51,171 nucleotides of DNA from Damh-18 sp964390945 (lineage in GTDB: Bacteria > Patescibacteriota > Minisyncoccia > Phycocordibacterales > UBA918): positions 1-51,171 of the forward strand of contig CAYMIV010000006.1 of the NCBI GenBank assembly GCA_964390945.1. The letters are read 5' to 3'. The notes beneath the pieces were generated by a model. It had not been told where the DNA came from and searched no databases. It saw nothing but the letters and a program-made list of their open reading frames with translations. A program made the translations under genes and the position numbers. Positions 1 to 11,700 of this stretch are shown here, one piece after another (the first letter of the stretch is position 1; every line of letters begins with the position of its first letter).

Positions 1-265
1 CATACCGTTGAAAATACACGCGGTCTGCGGGTGGATACGAGTAAACATCATCTCCGCGAATAAGCAGAGTACCATCGCCGGGAGGAAGCGAGCCCTGAAT
101 TGCATACATGAGAGTCGACTTGCCACAGCCGGACGGTCCGAAAAGAATGATGTATTCGCCCTCATAAATGTCGGTGTTCACACCCTGAAGCGCCTTGAAC
201 TCATTCGACTTACCCTTGTTGTAGGTAATAGTGAGGTCTCGGCATACGATGAGTGGTTTAGCCAT
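1..265 (-). CDS. ABC transporter ATP-binding protein, N-terminal part (runs off the left edge)
   Basis: Reading the minus strand from the ATG at 263-265 gives MAKPLIVCRDLTITYNKGKS, followed by a Walker A motif GPSGCGKST at about residue 46. This is the nucleotide-binding subunit of an ABC transporter. The opening (VCRDLTITY, then a short loop and FKALQGVN) resembles the LolD/MacB/FtsE-like ATPases that work with FtsX/MacB-type permeases at the cytoplasmic membrane. Only about 88 residues are inside the window; the signature motif, Walker B and the stop lie to the left, so the substrate cannot be named. The next gene in the minus direction (505 residues) ends about 120 bp away, so they may or may not be co-transcribed. 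Confidence 0.9.
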   Translation of the reverse strand, partial: MAKPLIVCRDLTITYNKGKSNEFKALQGVNTDIYEGEYIILFGPSGCGKSTLMYAIQGSLPPGDGTLLIRGDDVYSYPPADRVYFQRY

Positions 266-384
266 GGTTTGAAATAGAAGATAGAGAATAGAGAATAGAG
301 AATAGGGCAACACTTCGCGTTGTGATTATTTTTTGACGTTCTGTGTTAACTTTTCTATATTTCATATTTTCTATTCAATATTCA
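266..384. repeat. AT-rich spacer with a 7-bp tandem repeat
   Basis: Between the ABC ATPase and the FN3 gene lies an AT-rich spacer. TAGAGAA is repeated three times in a row at 282-302. The right half (about 352-384) is pyrimidine-rich and partly complementary to it (TTCTAT, TTTCTATTC), so the two halves could pair weakly. No gene or clear promoter is seen. Confidence 0.5.
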
Positions 385-1902
385 TTAACCGCCGATATTC
401 TTCACCCATCCGAAGGTTGATTGGAAGTTTTCGATGATAATGTCGATGATGTTTTTTTCCTGAATCGGTGTAAAGAGAACGTAGTTTTCGGATTTTGCGG
501 AATTGCCGGATTCATCTCGGCACGTGAGCCAAAACTGATATACCGTTGCGGGAGCAAATTCAACGATAACCTCGACGTGCTCTTCTGCATAACTTATATC
601 TTTTGACTCAACCACGGTCGGATCAACTCCACCGACAATTCCCTCTCGATACGTGAGAGAACAGAACGAGGGTTCGTCGGTATTCCACTCGATGATGGTC
701 TGGATTCGAGATTCTCCTCCCGGAAATAGAGTCGACTCATTCGTGACATTCGAAATAATCGGTGGTGCAATATCTTTGACCGTAATAAAGGTAATCGGGC
801 TTGATTTTACGCGGTCTCCGCCGGCATTTTCAGCAATCACGAAGGCGACATACCGTGTTCCGAGCGTGAGATCCGCAATGCGCATCTGGTGTGTCGACGC
901 GAGAGTCGGTCTTCCGATGGAGTTTTGGGCTCCGGTGGTCAGATCCTGGTACTCGATGAGGGCTTTCGCGGGGACAGTGGTGTCCCATGCGAGTGTTGCG
1001 GAGTTTTCCTCAACTTTCACGATGCGCAAACTGCGAATTTCCGGAAGTGATGCTTTCGTTCGAAATGTGTAGTCGAGGCTCTCCCCCGTTATGCCAAAAG
1101 TGTCTTTGGAACGAACTTTGAAGTGATACTCAGTATACGGCTCAAGTCCAATGAGACGGACTTCGTGTTCTTTCACATTCCCTCCCGTGCTCGCTTGAGA
1201 GTACGCGTACTGCCCCTCGACAAAGGAATCACTCGGTGAAAAAACGACTTCGGAACTCGCCTCGCGATCAGTTCTCCACTTCACAAGTGCACTCGTTGTT
1301 TCAGCGATGACAGTCGGCGGTCCCACAATGGTGAGGTCTTCGGTAATACCCTGAACCGCTTTGACTGTCTCATTGATGATTTCTTGAAGTTTCTGCGGAG
1401 AGGTGATTTGCTGAATTTGTTCGACGATTTTTTCGACAGTCTGGGTTTCCGTTTGCGATTGTGATTCGCTCTGGACGGTTTGTTCGGTTTCGGTTTGAGA
1501 TTCTTTTCCCTGCCCCGCTTCGGCGCCAGTTTCCGGGGTACCTTCGGTAAGCACCTTGTAGTTTGCCGAAATACCCTGGTTTCCAACTTCGTCCGAAGAA
1601 ACAACGCGGAAATAATACGTTCTTCCCGGTTCAAGGCCATCGAGTGTTATTGAGTGCTCAACTTTATCGGGAGTTGGAACTCGAACAATGCCGTAATCTT
1701 CTTGGAGACCGTAATTGACGAGTGAGTCGGCTTCCTCATCGGTCTCCCAAGTAATGGTAACGCTATCTTCGCCGACATTTGAAATTTGAACATTGGTTAT
1801 ATCGGGGGGAGTGACATCTGCTGCGCGCGCAAGGGGGAGCGCGTAGGCATAAAATACAATCACAAAGAGCGTGAGCCCCACTGAAGCGAGCGAACGTATC
1901 AT
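385..1902 (-). CDS. Secreted fibronectin type III repeat protein
   Basis: This 505-residue protein has a signal peptide (hydrophobic 7-22, likely cleavage after ARA at 25-27). At least four FN3 / purple-acid-phosphatase-N-like beta-sandwich modules follow, at roughly 30-120, 190-283, 285-375 and 377-480. Each carries the pattern 'ITNV..S....ITW.TDEEA' and ends 'Y.FRV.S.D..GN'. A Gln/Glu/Thr-rich linker with a predicted helix (about 121-188) separates modules one and two. The C-terminal 25 residues are amphipathic (IIDIIIENFQSTFGWVKNI) and may be a membrane-associating tail; no sortase signal is visible. It lies directly downstream of the giant surface-protein gene, with a 78-bp gap, so a shared surface role is likely. 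Ligand unknown. A -10-like TACACT sits 10 nt before the ATG. Confidence 0.8.
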   Translation of the reverse strand: MIRSLASVGLTLFVIVFYAYALPLARAADVTPPDITNVQISNVGEDSVTITWETDEEADSLVNYGLQEDYGIVRVPTPDKVEHSITLDGLEPGRTYYFRVVSSDEVGNQGISANYKVLTEGTPETGAEAGQGKESQTETEQTVQSESQSQTETQTVEKIVEQIQQITSPQKLQEIINETVKAVQGITEDLTIVGPPTVIAETTSALVKWRTDREASSEVVFSPSDSFVEGQYAYSQASTGGNVKEHEVRLIGLEPYTEYHFKVRSKDTFGITGESLDYTFRTKASLPEIRSLRIVKVEENSATLAWDTTVPAKALIEYQDLTTGAQNSIGRPTLASTHQMRIADLTLGTRYVAFVIAENAGGDRVKSSPITFITVKDIAPPIISNVTNESTLFPGGESRIQTIIEWNTDEPSFCSLTYREGIVGGVDPTVVESKDISYAEEHVEVIVEFAPATVYQFWLTCRDESGNSAKSENYVLFTPIQEKNIIDIIIENFQSTFGWVKNIGG

Positions 1903-1980
1903 GGTTTGCTACAGTGTACCATCACGCAAATTTTTTCATCGCAAAACTATACACATATATGATTGGGCAATGACTATTCA

Positions 1981-2790
1981 TCAATCATCTATCGGGTAGA
2001 ACGTGATGTCACCTCTGTGTTCGGAACTTGAAACTCCATACGGAATTGCAATTCCCCAGAAGAGTTCATCAACTATAGACGGAGTTGTTGATGCCGGCTT
2101 TGCGAGATCGAGTTCATAATTTATCGATGTAGTACTAAGTTGCGTACAGTAAACGCACGCGCTGTAGGTGAACGTCGAAGTTGCAAATCGTTGCTCATCG
2201 ACCGGGATTATTGAGGTAACGCCGTCCGAGAGGTCGGTGCCCTCAATTGCGAGGTCAACGGCAACATTGCCGATGTTGGTAAAGGTCGTCGATGCGTTGT
2301 TTGAACCGGTGTCTGAATCAACTTCGAGTGACCCATAATCGACAAGTTCATCGGCGGAGACTGAACGAAGTGTTTCCACGTCAATAGAGGGAGATGTTGC
2401 TGTTGCTGTGTAGCCGGCAGCGTCCTCCACATCAATGAACGCAGTCCAGGCGTCACCCGCGTAGATTCCGGCGTTTGTGGAGTTTGTATGGTAGTACATG
2501 TCAGCGTAACAAATAACATCACAAGAATTTCCGCTACAACCCACAAACGAACAGGAGGAGGCGCTCACACTCATGCGATAGCAATTATTGTTGTCGGGAG
2601 TACAACTATAACCGACACCTCCAACCAAACCATTCTGATAGAACGTGGTTGTCGCACTCACAATATCATCATAGCCGTTGAGATCGCTCACGGTTCCGGT
2701 CGCATATATGCGCGTTGTCGTCCCGGGAAGCAAAATAATGTTCGCACCATCGTTTAAGTTCAGTGTGCTGATTGTTGGAGCATAGGTAAG
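1981..2790 (-). other. Giant protein: C-terminal Cys-containing beta region (residues ~6406-6674)
   Basis: The last ~270 residues contain an Ig-like stretch ('ISTLNLNDGANI', 'SDLNGYDDI'), a cysteine cluster (CSFVGCSGNSCDVICYAD) that could form disulfides outside the cell, and a final domain ending GIAIPYGV....RGDITFYPIDD. An RGD tripeptide is present near the end, but RGD is common by chance. There is no hydrophobic anchor at the C-terminus. Confidence 0.5.
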
Positions 2791-5700
2791 ACGGAGCTCG
2801 GCGACTCTTGCATACGAGTCAATGTTGCTTCCCGCATCGGTTACCTTGAGACAGTAACTTGAGCTCGTTGCGTTCGTTGTTACAAGGACGGCATACTCAA
2901 CTTCCGTAAACTCATTACCGTCAAGAGAGAGTGACTGCGTGGTGTTTGAGGGATCTTGAATGATTTGTCCTGCCGTGAAGGTTCCGTCACCGCCGAGAAG
3001 GTCGGTTGTCGGATCTTCATTGGCAAATTCAGTCGATGTAGCCATGCAGAGCGCCTCGGTATCGCATAATGACTGAGGTGGTACGCTTCCATAGAGCGAC
3101 GTGTTTACCGATTCGCAGCTGGGAGAATTGCCCTTCACTGCAAACGCGAGACGATATGCATCCGATACGGTAAGACCGGTATTCTCAATAAGGAATCGAG
3201 GTCGAATGATTGATCCTACATCAACCCCCGTTGCTGCAGTATTGAGTGATGAAAGCCACGTTGCTCCACCGGGGACTTGTTCTCCGCCAAATGTGGTTGT
3301 CGGCTCCGTGGCAAGAAGCGGGCGCGATGAATAAGCGTCCCATCCGCCATGGTATCCCCACAGTGCGAAACCAACACCTCCCGTCGTATAGGTGCTGTCT
3401 GAAGCGGACGTTGTGGCTATGAGCGTGTCATCTTTGTAGAGCGAAGCGTAGATGGAGTTATTGGTGCCCCAATCAACCTCGACTTCGTACCATCCTGTTG
3501 TATAAGTGACTGTCGTGGAGGCGAGCACCGTACTTGTGCCGCTCTGGTCACGGAACAGTACATTTCGCGCTATAGACATACGGTCGACTCCGAACAGTTC
3601 GAGACATACTGCGTAGTTTGCTGTGAGACCCTGTGTAGCAAAAAGGGTACACGTCTCATCACTGGAGCCGGTTGCTGTATTTATGTACTGCATAAAACGA
3701 AGCGTCTGTCCCTGACTCACCGTTGCGGAGTTATTGTATATGCCTCCAAATTCCGTTTTGCTGTTTGCTTGATCTGATGCCTCTAAGCGATATGTTCGTT
3801 CGTATGCGGAACTTCCCACGACACTGAATTCGCTTGTCGGTCCAGCGTACTCACTGATATTCCCGTCCTCAAAAGTATCCATTGCGATAAACGTGGTGGT
3901 TGCACTCCCGTCAGACACAGTGCCGTAACCGTAGTACATATAGATTTCAGTGTCGGCATTTGCCGCAAGCGACGGGATTTGAACCCAGACGACAGCCTGC
4001 GTGCTTCCCGTGTACGTTTCCCGGAAATGATTGAGAGGAGTGATTCCATCGCTCGCGGTAAACCGCAAATCATCGAAATCGGCCTGCATATCGCTATCCC
4101 ATGACACCGTGAGTTCAACGACAGCATTTGTATAGGTTGTCGCATCACTGTTTGTTACCGTTACTCGCTTTCGCTTTACCCAATTCTGATCGTACCATTC
4201 AGAATCTGGAACGCCTTCCCCTCCGTCATTGTTTCTCCAGCGATATGCTGACTGCTCGGTGAGAAGACAGGTACTATCTTCCCAACGAATAGAACCGCAA
4301 TCTGTTCCGCCGTCATTATCAAACGCCTCCCCGTCAAGGTTTCCTGTGTGTCCGGTAAACGTCCATGCCGATGCCGTTGTGCCGACAACTTCGACGTTCG
4401 TACCAGTAATAGCGGTCGTGGTCGCAAATCGCGCACCGGTAATAATGTGTGTCGCGTTGTAATTGATGGTAGTTGAACCGACAGTCATGAGTGCGCCACC
4501 ATTGACCGCAAGCTCATAGTCGCCATGAGAAAGCGAACTTATGACTGTCTCACCATCAAGCACCAAACCATATGCGTCCATATTTCTGAATGCGTAGTAT
4601 TGAGCATCGAGAGTACCGCCGGTTACATTGAGGTGGTATGTTCCGCTTCCTTGGTTGGTAACGGTGGTGGTTGCAGCTGCGGTTCCGATGATATTGAGCG
4701 CTCCGCCGGAGAACGTGGTCGTGGCGGCATTTGCAACGCGAACAGTGACAATGCGTGGTGATCCGGCAATATTCGTACCGTCAAAATCAGTCGTGTAACT
4801 CCAGTAGTCGGATCCCGTTGTGCGCTCATAATTTCCGTAAATGTTCAGTTCGCCGTTTACCCCGCCATGATCCATAGAGTAGAGAGAACTTCCCGAATCC
4901 TCAATGGTCGTTGTCGCGCTTGAGTTCCACATGCGGAGATCCGAGTTATCGGAAATTTGAAGAATGTTGTATACATCACCCCCTTGCGTGGATGTGTTGA
5001 TGGTGTAAGGAGCGTTTGAACTGATGCGGAGTGTGCTTCCCGTCCAGGTGGTATTTGCGCCACCGACAAGATTGGTGAATACTCCCTCTACATTGAGCGA
5101 TAGTCCGCTCTGGAGCGTAAAGGATGACACACTTGAGAGAGCGAAGTTGCCCGTCGATGTCGCACTTCCCGTAATGGTATAACCGCCACTCGGAGCCGCA
5201 ACCGTAACCGCATTGAATGGTGAATTTCCGGAATTAATCGTTTCTCCAACATCAGAGGAATTGAACAAGATTGTGCCGCTCGCATGTGAAAATGAGGTGA
5301 GGTTTTGGAATGACCCGGCAATAGACATGGTTCCGGTTGCCAAGGTTGTTGATCCTTGAAGGATGCGAAGCGAACCGAGAAGTGCAACGTTGGTATCAGT
5401 GAATCGGTAGTGTGCACTTCCGGCAATGGTTACCGAGTAAAGATCGGAGCCGTTCGCGGTTATCGTCGCGTTCGCGTTCGATGAGATAAGGCGAAGCGTA
5501 CCGCTGTTGTGTGTAAATGTTGCGCTATTTTTAAAATTGTTTCCAATCGTCAGTGTTCCGCTCGCCGCCGTAACGGCACCCGAACGAATGATAAAATCTC
5601 CAGTCGTTGTGGCATTCGTATCCAGATAGGTCCAGCTGCCCGAACCGCTGAATGTCGTCGTACCAACACTCGAACCTCCGAGACGGATTGTTTCTGCGGC

Positions 5701-8700
5701 ACCGGAAGTAAACTCGATACTTCCACCATTGTGAATGAGAGAACCGCCGGTATTCGATATTGAACCACCAACTGTCGTTGTTCCCGTCGGGAGTGTAATG
5801 CTTCCTTGGGTAATGGTGAAATCGTTCGCAATTTGAAGATTTGTGTTCGTCACCGTCCAACTGCCCGAACCATTCAGAGTAACGTTGTAGAGATTATTTT
5901 CGTTGGTGTCGATGGTGCGCGCCGCTCCTGACGTTGTGAAGGTAAAGGTCGAGGTCTCGTCATCGAGGGTAGCACTCGACCCCATAATCAGGCTACCGCC
6001 TATCGTGTGTGCCTCCGACCCGGTCGCATCGAAAGTGGCACTATTGAATAGTTCGAGAGTTCCGTCATACGCGGAACCGCCACCCCCTCCCGAAATCGTA
6101 ACGTTGCCATTGGGTTCGAACTCTTTCCCGGTCCACACGATGAGTTTTCTGTCCGCGGGAAGAGTGAGCGTATCGGGAGCGCCGTCATTTGCGGTGAATG
6201 GGATGTCAGCGTCATCGGAAGAATCCCAGAGCGACATATCTGCGATTGAAAGAGGGTCCGTGCTCTCATGGCGAACAATGACTCGATTTTCGTAGAGATC
6301 AAATCCGCTTACACTCGACACGGGGTCCTCGGACACGGTCGCGGCCTTTTCGGATTCGCCATCTATGTACACAATGAAAGAATCTCCGGGACTGTAGAGT
6401 ATACCGGGTATTGAGTATGTGCCATCACCCGCATCACAGGTTCCCGTATAACTTGTAAGTCCGGCAACACGAATGTGAATGTTCTCGGTCAACCCATCAC
6501 AAGCACCTGAAGTCCCCGACCCTTCACCACTGTACACCGTTCCTGAAATGGTAATGTTCGCGGAACTATCATCCCATACGACATACCCCGGATCCTCGTC
6601 GGGGTCTATATCATGCGCTTCTCCATCAATCGAACCGGAGTGGTTTGTGAAACGCCACGAACTTGCCGCAGTACCGGTTGCGGTAACGTTGAAGCCCGAG
6701 ACACCGGTTGTTGTCGAGAAATTGTTGTTCGTGAAGGTCTTGGCGGGATTTTGCGTAATGACCGTACCACCAACGCTCATTGCTGTGCCACTCGCAACGC
6801 CGACCGTAAACGCACCATTCGAAAGACTGACAACATTCGGTGTTCCCGAGAATGTGATTCCGTCGACATTCATATCGACAAAAGAGTAATACGACATGGT
6901 TGTCGATGCGTTGCCTCCAATACGCATCGCATACGTACCTACTCCTTGGTTTGCGATCGTTGTTGTTGCACTCGGCGAACCAACGATGGAGAGACCGCCG
7001 CCTGTGTAAAGAACGCTCGAACCGTTACCGATACGGACATTCGCAATTCGAGGAGAACCGAGCACTCCGCCATCAAAATCTGTCGCATAACTCCAATAAT
7101 CTGTACCCGAGGTTTTTACATACGCCCCGAAAATATAGAGATCACCTGGAATGTTTGTGTGGTCCTGTGAATAGAGCGACGCTGTTCCACTCACATCATA
7201 CGTTGTTGCGCTACTGTTCCACATGCGAATTTGCGTCGTGCCGCCGATGCGCAATGTTTCGTAACTATCATTCGTTGTCGAAGCGTTTACTTGGTAGTTG
7301 CCGTTTCCATAGAGGTAGAGAGTCGAACCGGTCCATGTGGTTGCCGCACCGCTTACATTGTTTGCAAACGTTCCACCGACGGCGAACGAGAGGCCGCTCT
7401 GTACCGTGAAGCCGCCAGTGGCGTAAAGCGTCATGGTTCCAGTCGACGTGGCATTTTCAGTCACGGTAATCGAGCCGGTTGAACTTGCGCGGAGACTGCT
7501 AAACGACGATGCTCCGGCTGCTATTGATTGTGCTCCGCTTCCGTCAAGCGTAACGGTTCCGCCGGAACCGGTGAAGGTGCCGTCATTGTCCCAGTTTCCG
7601 GCAACGGTGAAGGTGCCGCTCCCGCTCCCCACGAGGGTACCTCGCGACGCAATGTATACGTTGCCATTTACATCGAGCGCGGGATCATTCGTATCGAGGG
7701 TGAGCGTTGATGTTGCTGTACCGCCGACAGTGAGATTGTTCGATACGATAATTCCGAGACCTGTCGCCGTATACGTCTGCGTACCGCCCGTGCCGTTTGT
7801 TTCAAGATTGTAGTACGTCGTTGAGAGAACGTTCGATCCTCCCGTACCGCCATATCGAACCGTGCTCGTTGCCTCAAGGAAGGTGCCGCTTTCGACGAAT
7901 ACATTTCCGCTGCCGGTGAGGTTGATGATTGATCCTCCGGCACTCAAGTAGTGCCCTGTACTTATGGTGAGTTTTCCGAGTATGGTCGTCGTTGCCACGC
8001 TACCGAACGTTGTTGTTCCCGTAACACTTCCGTTTCCGAGAACAAGGTTGGCAAATGTCCACGGGGTATCTCCGCCGAGTGTATTCGTACGATAAAGAGT
8101 TGTCGTTCCCATTCCCATCGATAGGGTGCCGTTTCCTGAAATCGACCCATTCACAACAGTTATATCCCCAGTACCGGTAACGGTACCAGTTGATACAATA
8201 ATGCTTCCAAGCGACTCAATATCACTATTAATATTCCATCCGCCGTTTATACCCGTGAATTGGAGGTTGTTGAATGAAATTTCTTGCCCCGTTGCCGTCG
8301 TCACCGTCTTACCCGTTGTTGTGGCTGTCATGATTACCGTTGTTGACGCGGGGGTGTACTGTGCCCCCTCATCCATCATGAAACTTCCCGCAACCGAGTA
8401 TGTTGAAGTGCCAGAGCCTGTAAAGAGCGCATCATTATCAATATGAAGTGAGCCATCAAATGCCGTTGAAGATGCATTGCCCTCTATCGTGATGTCACCG
8501 TCGGGATCAAAGGTTGTGGAAGAAGCAATGTGGAGTTCTGTGTTACTTAAGACAGTGAGCGTGCCCGTCGCCGCACGATAGCGAATATCAGTATCATTGT
8601 CGTTATCAAAAACCGCCATGTCGAGAATAGTCATCGGCTCAACATCTTCGTGTCGTGTGACAACTCGATTTTCGTAGATGTCGAAATCGGTAATGTTTGC

Positions 8701-11700
8701 GGTCGGTGTTTTCGTAACGACAGTCCCCTGTGCTCCGCCATTCGTGTCGAGATATACGGTCATCACGGGGTCTCCCACCACAACAACGCCGAGTATGCTG
8801 AATGTGCCGTCTACAGAATCGCAGAAGCCGGTGTGCGTCCCGCCTCCCTCGACGACGATTTTTATGTTAGGTGTAGCACCATCGCATGTCGGGGATCCCA
8901 TGGGGGTTATCTCATCCGACTCATATACCGTTCCGGAAACCGTAATCACAAGCGAACTATCATCCCAACGTATGGATCCCGGGTCGCCGGTGTCGTTGTC
9001 AAAATACTCACCACCAATATTGCCTGCCGACTCGCGGAACCACCAGTAGGATGTTGGCGTGCCATCGATCTGGGAAACGTTGTACGCGGCGATGTTGGTG
9101 GTCGTAGAGAAGGTCACACGATGAATCTGTAAAGCAGGATTTGCGTCTATCGTCGTTGATGAAACGGTCAAACCACTGCCCGAAGACACACTTGGTATGA
9201 AGCGGCCGTTGGAAAGCGTGGTGATGTGAGTCGTTCCTGACAGCAAAAGTCCCACGCTCGTAAGATTCGCAAAGTCATAATATGAAGCGGTCGTCGTACC
9301 ATTCAAAACCGATACACTGTAGGTCCCGCTTCCCTGGTTCGTAATCGTTGTTGAGGCAGTTGAAGTTCCGGTGATTGAGAGTGTGCTCGTTCCGAAGAGT
9401 GCCGAAGCGCCATCAGCAAAATATATGCGCGCCTGTCGTGATGTTGTTGCTGAGAGCGCAGTCCCATCGAAATCAGTTCCATAGTTCCAGTATTCAGTAC
9501 CGCTTGATCGCTCATATCCGCCAAAAATATAAAGAGACCCGTCGGTGGCATTATGATCTTGCGAGTAAAGTGAGCCGGTACCATCGACAACATACGCTGT
9601 TGAGGTTGAATTCCACATCTTGATATCAGTGTTTGCTTTGACGCGGATAGTTCCATATGCATCACCCGTATTTGTCTTCGTGTTGAGACTGTAATTACCA
9701 GCTTCGAGTGAAAGAACGGATGTGGTCGCCCACGTTGTCGATGCACCGCCGACACTATTGGTGAACGTACCGAAGACAGCGAGCGTTTGATCCGGTGCGA
9801 GCGTAAACGATGAAACGGAGGTGATGGTTGTGTTGTTTGTGGTTGTCGCATGCGACGCGATAGTCCAACCGCCCGTCCCTGAGTTAAACGTCATATTGTA
9901 GAGACTTGAGGAACCGAGCTGTATCGTCTCGCCTGTGTCAGACGAATTAAAGAGCACTGTGCCGCCATTGTGAGCGAGGAGTGCGCTGTTTATGAGCGAG
10001 CCGCCAAGCGTGAGCGTTCCCGAAGGGAGCGTTGTGGTTCCATTTTGCACTGTGAGAGAACCGAGTGCGGTTACATTGGCGTCAACAAACGACCAACTTC
10101 CGCTTCCTGCAAAGAGTAAAGTGCTGAATGATGCGTTGGTATCAATCGTATATATGCCGGAACCGATGAATTTGACCGTTCCGCTATTGTGCGCAAAGGA
10201 CCCTCCGGAATTTATGAAATTGCCTCCCACTGAAAGCGTCGAGCCCGGCATCGTCAGGGTGCCTTGTGTAATAGTTACGTTGTTTGATGTTGTGGCGTGG
10301 GTATCATTAAACGACCAACTGCCACTTCCCGTGAAAGTCAGATTGTAAAATGCGTTCGTAAATGGCGTGCCGCTTGCAGTTATTGTTTTTGCACTCGAAG
10401 CATTGAAGAGGACGGTCGCATTATTGTGAGCGAATGTTCCGCCGACACTGCTCCACGAACCAGATACGGTTGTTGTGCCAGTCGGCATAGTAACGGTTCC
10501 GGTTGCTATGGTGAGATTTCCCGAAATTGTAAGATCTGCCTCGGTAAACGACCACGATCCTCCGGCTCCATTAAAGTTCACATGATAGAAAGCGTCGCCG
10601 CCCGCTGTTATGCTTTTGTTCGTTGACGTTGCTGCAAAATAAACCGTTCCCGTTCGGGCATAGAACGTATTGAGGTTGACCCAATCCCCATATACGGTTG
10701 CTGAAAAACCGGTAACAGAAAGATCAAAGATGTCGTTTGCACCAATCATCATTGAGGTCATGGTTGCATTGCTACCAAGAAGAAGTGTCTTTGAGGTGCC
10801 ATCAACAACAACGCGACCGATATTTTGCTTTGTGGTGTTGGCATCGGTCCATGTGGAAGGATTTATTCCATCAAATGTTGTCGTCCCGATTCCGTTCCAA
10901 TAGCCGCCGGCGCTTGTGGTAAGATTTCCCGCAACCGTAAGCAACTGAGTGTTTCGTGAAAGCGTTCCATAGGTAACATTCAAATCGCCATTTACATCAA
11001 GTGACGATGAAAGATTCCACGTCGCAGTACCACTGCTCTCACCGAACGTAACGGTATTAAATCCTGTGGTTGTTGCACCTGATTCATCAATTGTTTCTGT
11101 TGTAGTTGATGCGGTGAAGATGATGGTGGAACCGGTAAGGGTCGAGGTAGCATTATCATCCCACGAGCCACTCACGCGAATCGTATTGTTTCCTGAAGTA
11201 AAGGTGCCGTTGTTTTGGTAATCATGCGTTATCACATCGGCACCCGTTTCAAGTGCATAGGTATTGTGTCGTTGGATGACAATTCCAGCATCACCGCAGC
11301 CGGAATCAACGCAGAGCGTAAGATCGTTTCCTCCATCAATATTGTGGAAAAGGTCTTCGTCGTTCGTGTTGTCGTAAAGTCCGATGTCGGCATTTACAAC
11401 TGTGGCGCGGTCATCAGAACCTATAGTTATATGTCGTTTTTGGAGACGCATTCCGCTTATGTCGGGTGTGCCATCATACTCGGTAATCGCGACTGCCTCA
11501 TCGGCGTCTGCTGCTCCGCTCACAAATACCGTGACTGTGTTACCGCTAAAGAATGTGACATCGTCAATAGTCCACGTACCATCTGGCTGAATTGTTCCCG
11601 TTTTACCAAGCTGGAGAGTACCGTTTACCGCAACCGCGACAGTTCCGGCGGTTGTTGATGAAACTCCGTCATATTCCAGTGCCGTACCTGAAACGCTAAA

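Noticed and set aside
653..1072. Antisense frames opposite the FN3 gene and the giant gene (also 4525-11658, 12884-21724)
   Set aside because: Low-complexity shadows of Thr/Ser/Asn-rich repeats; no start signal, no domain.
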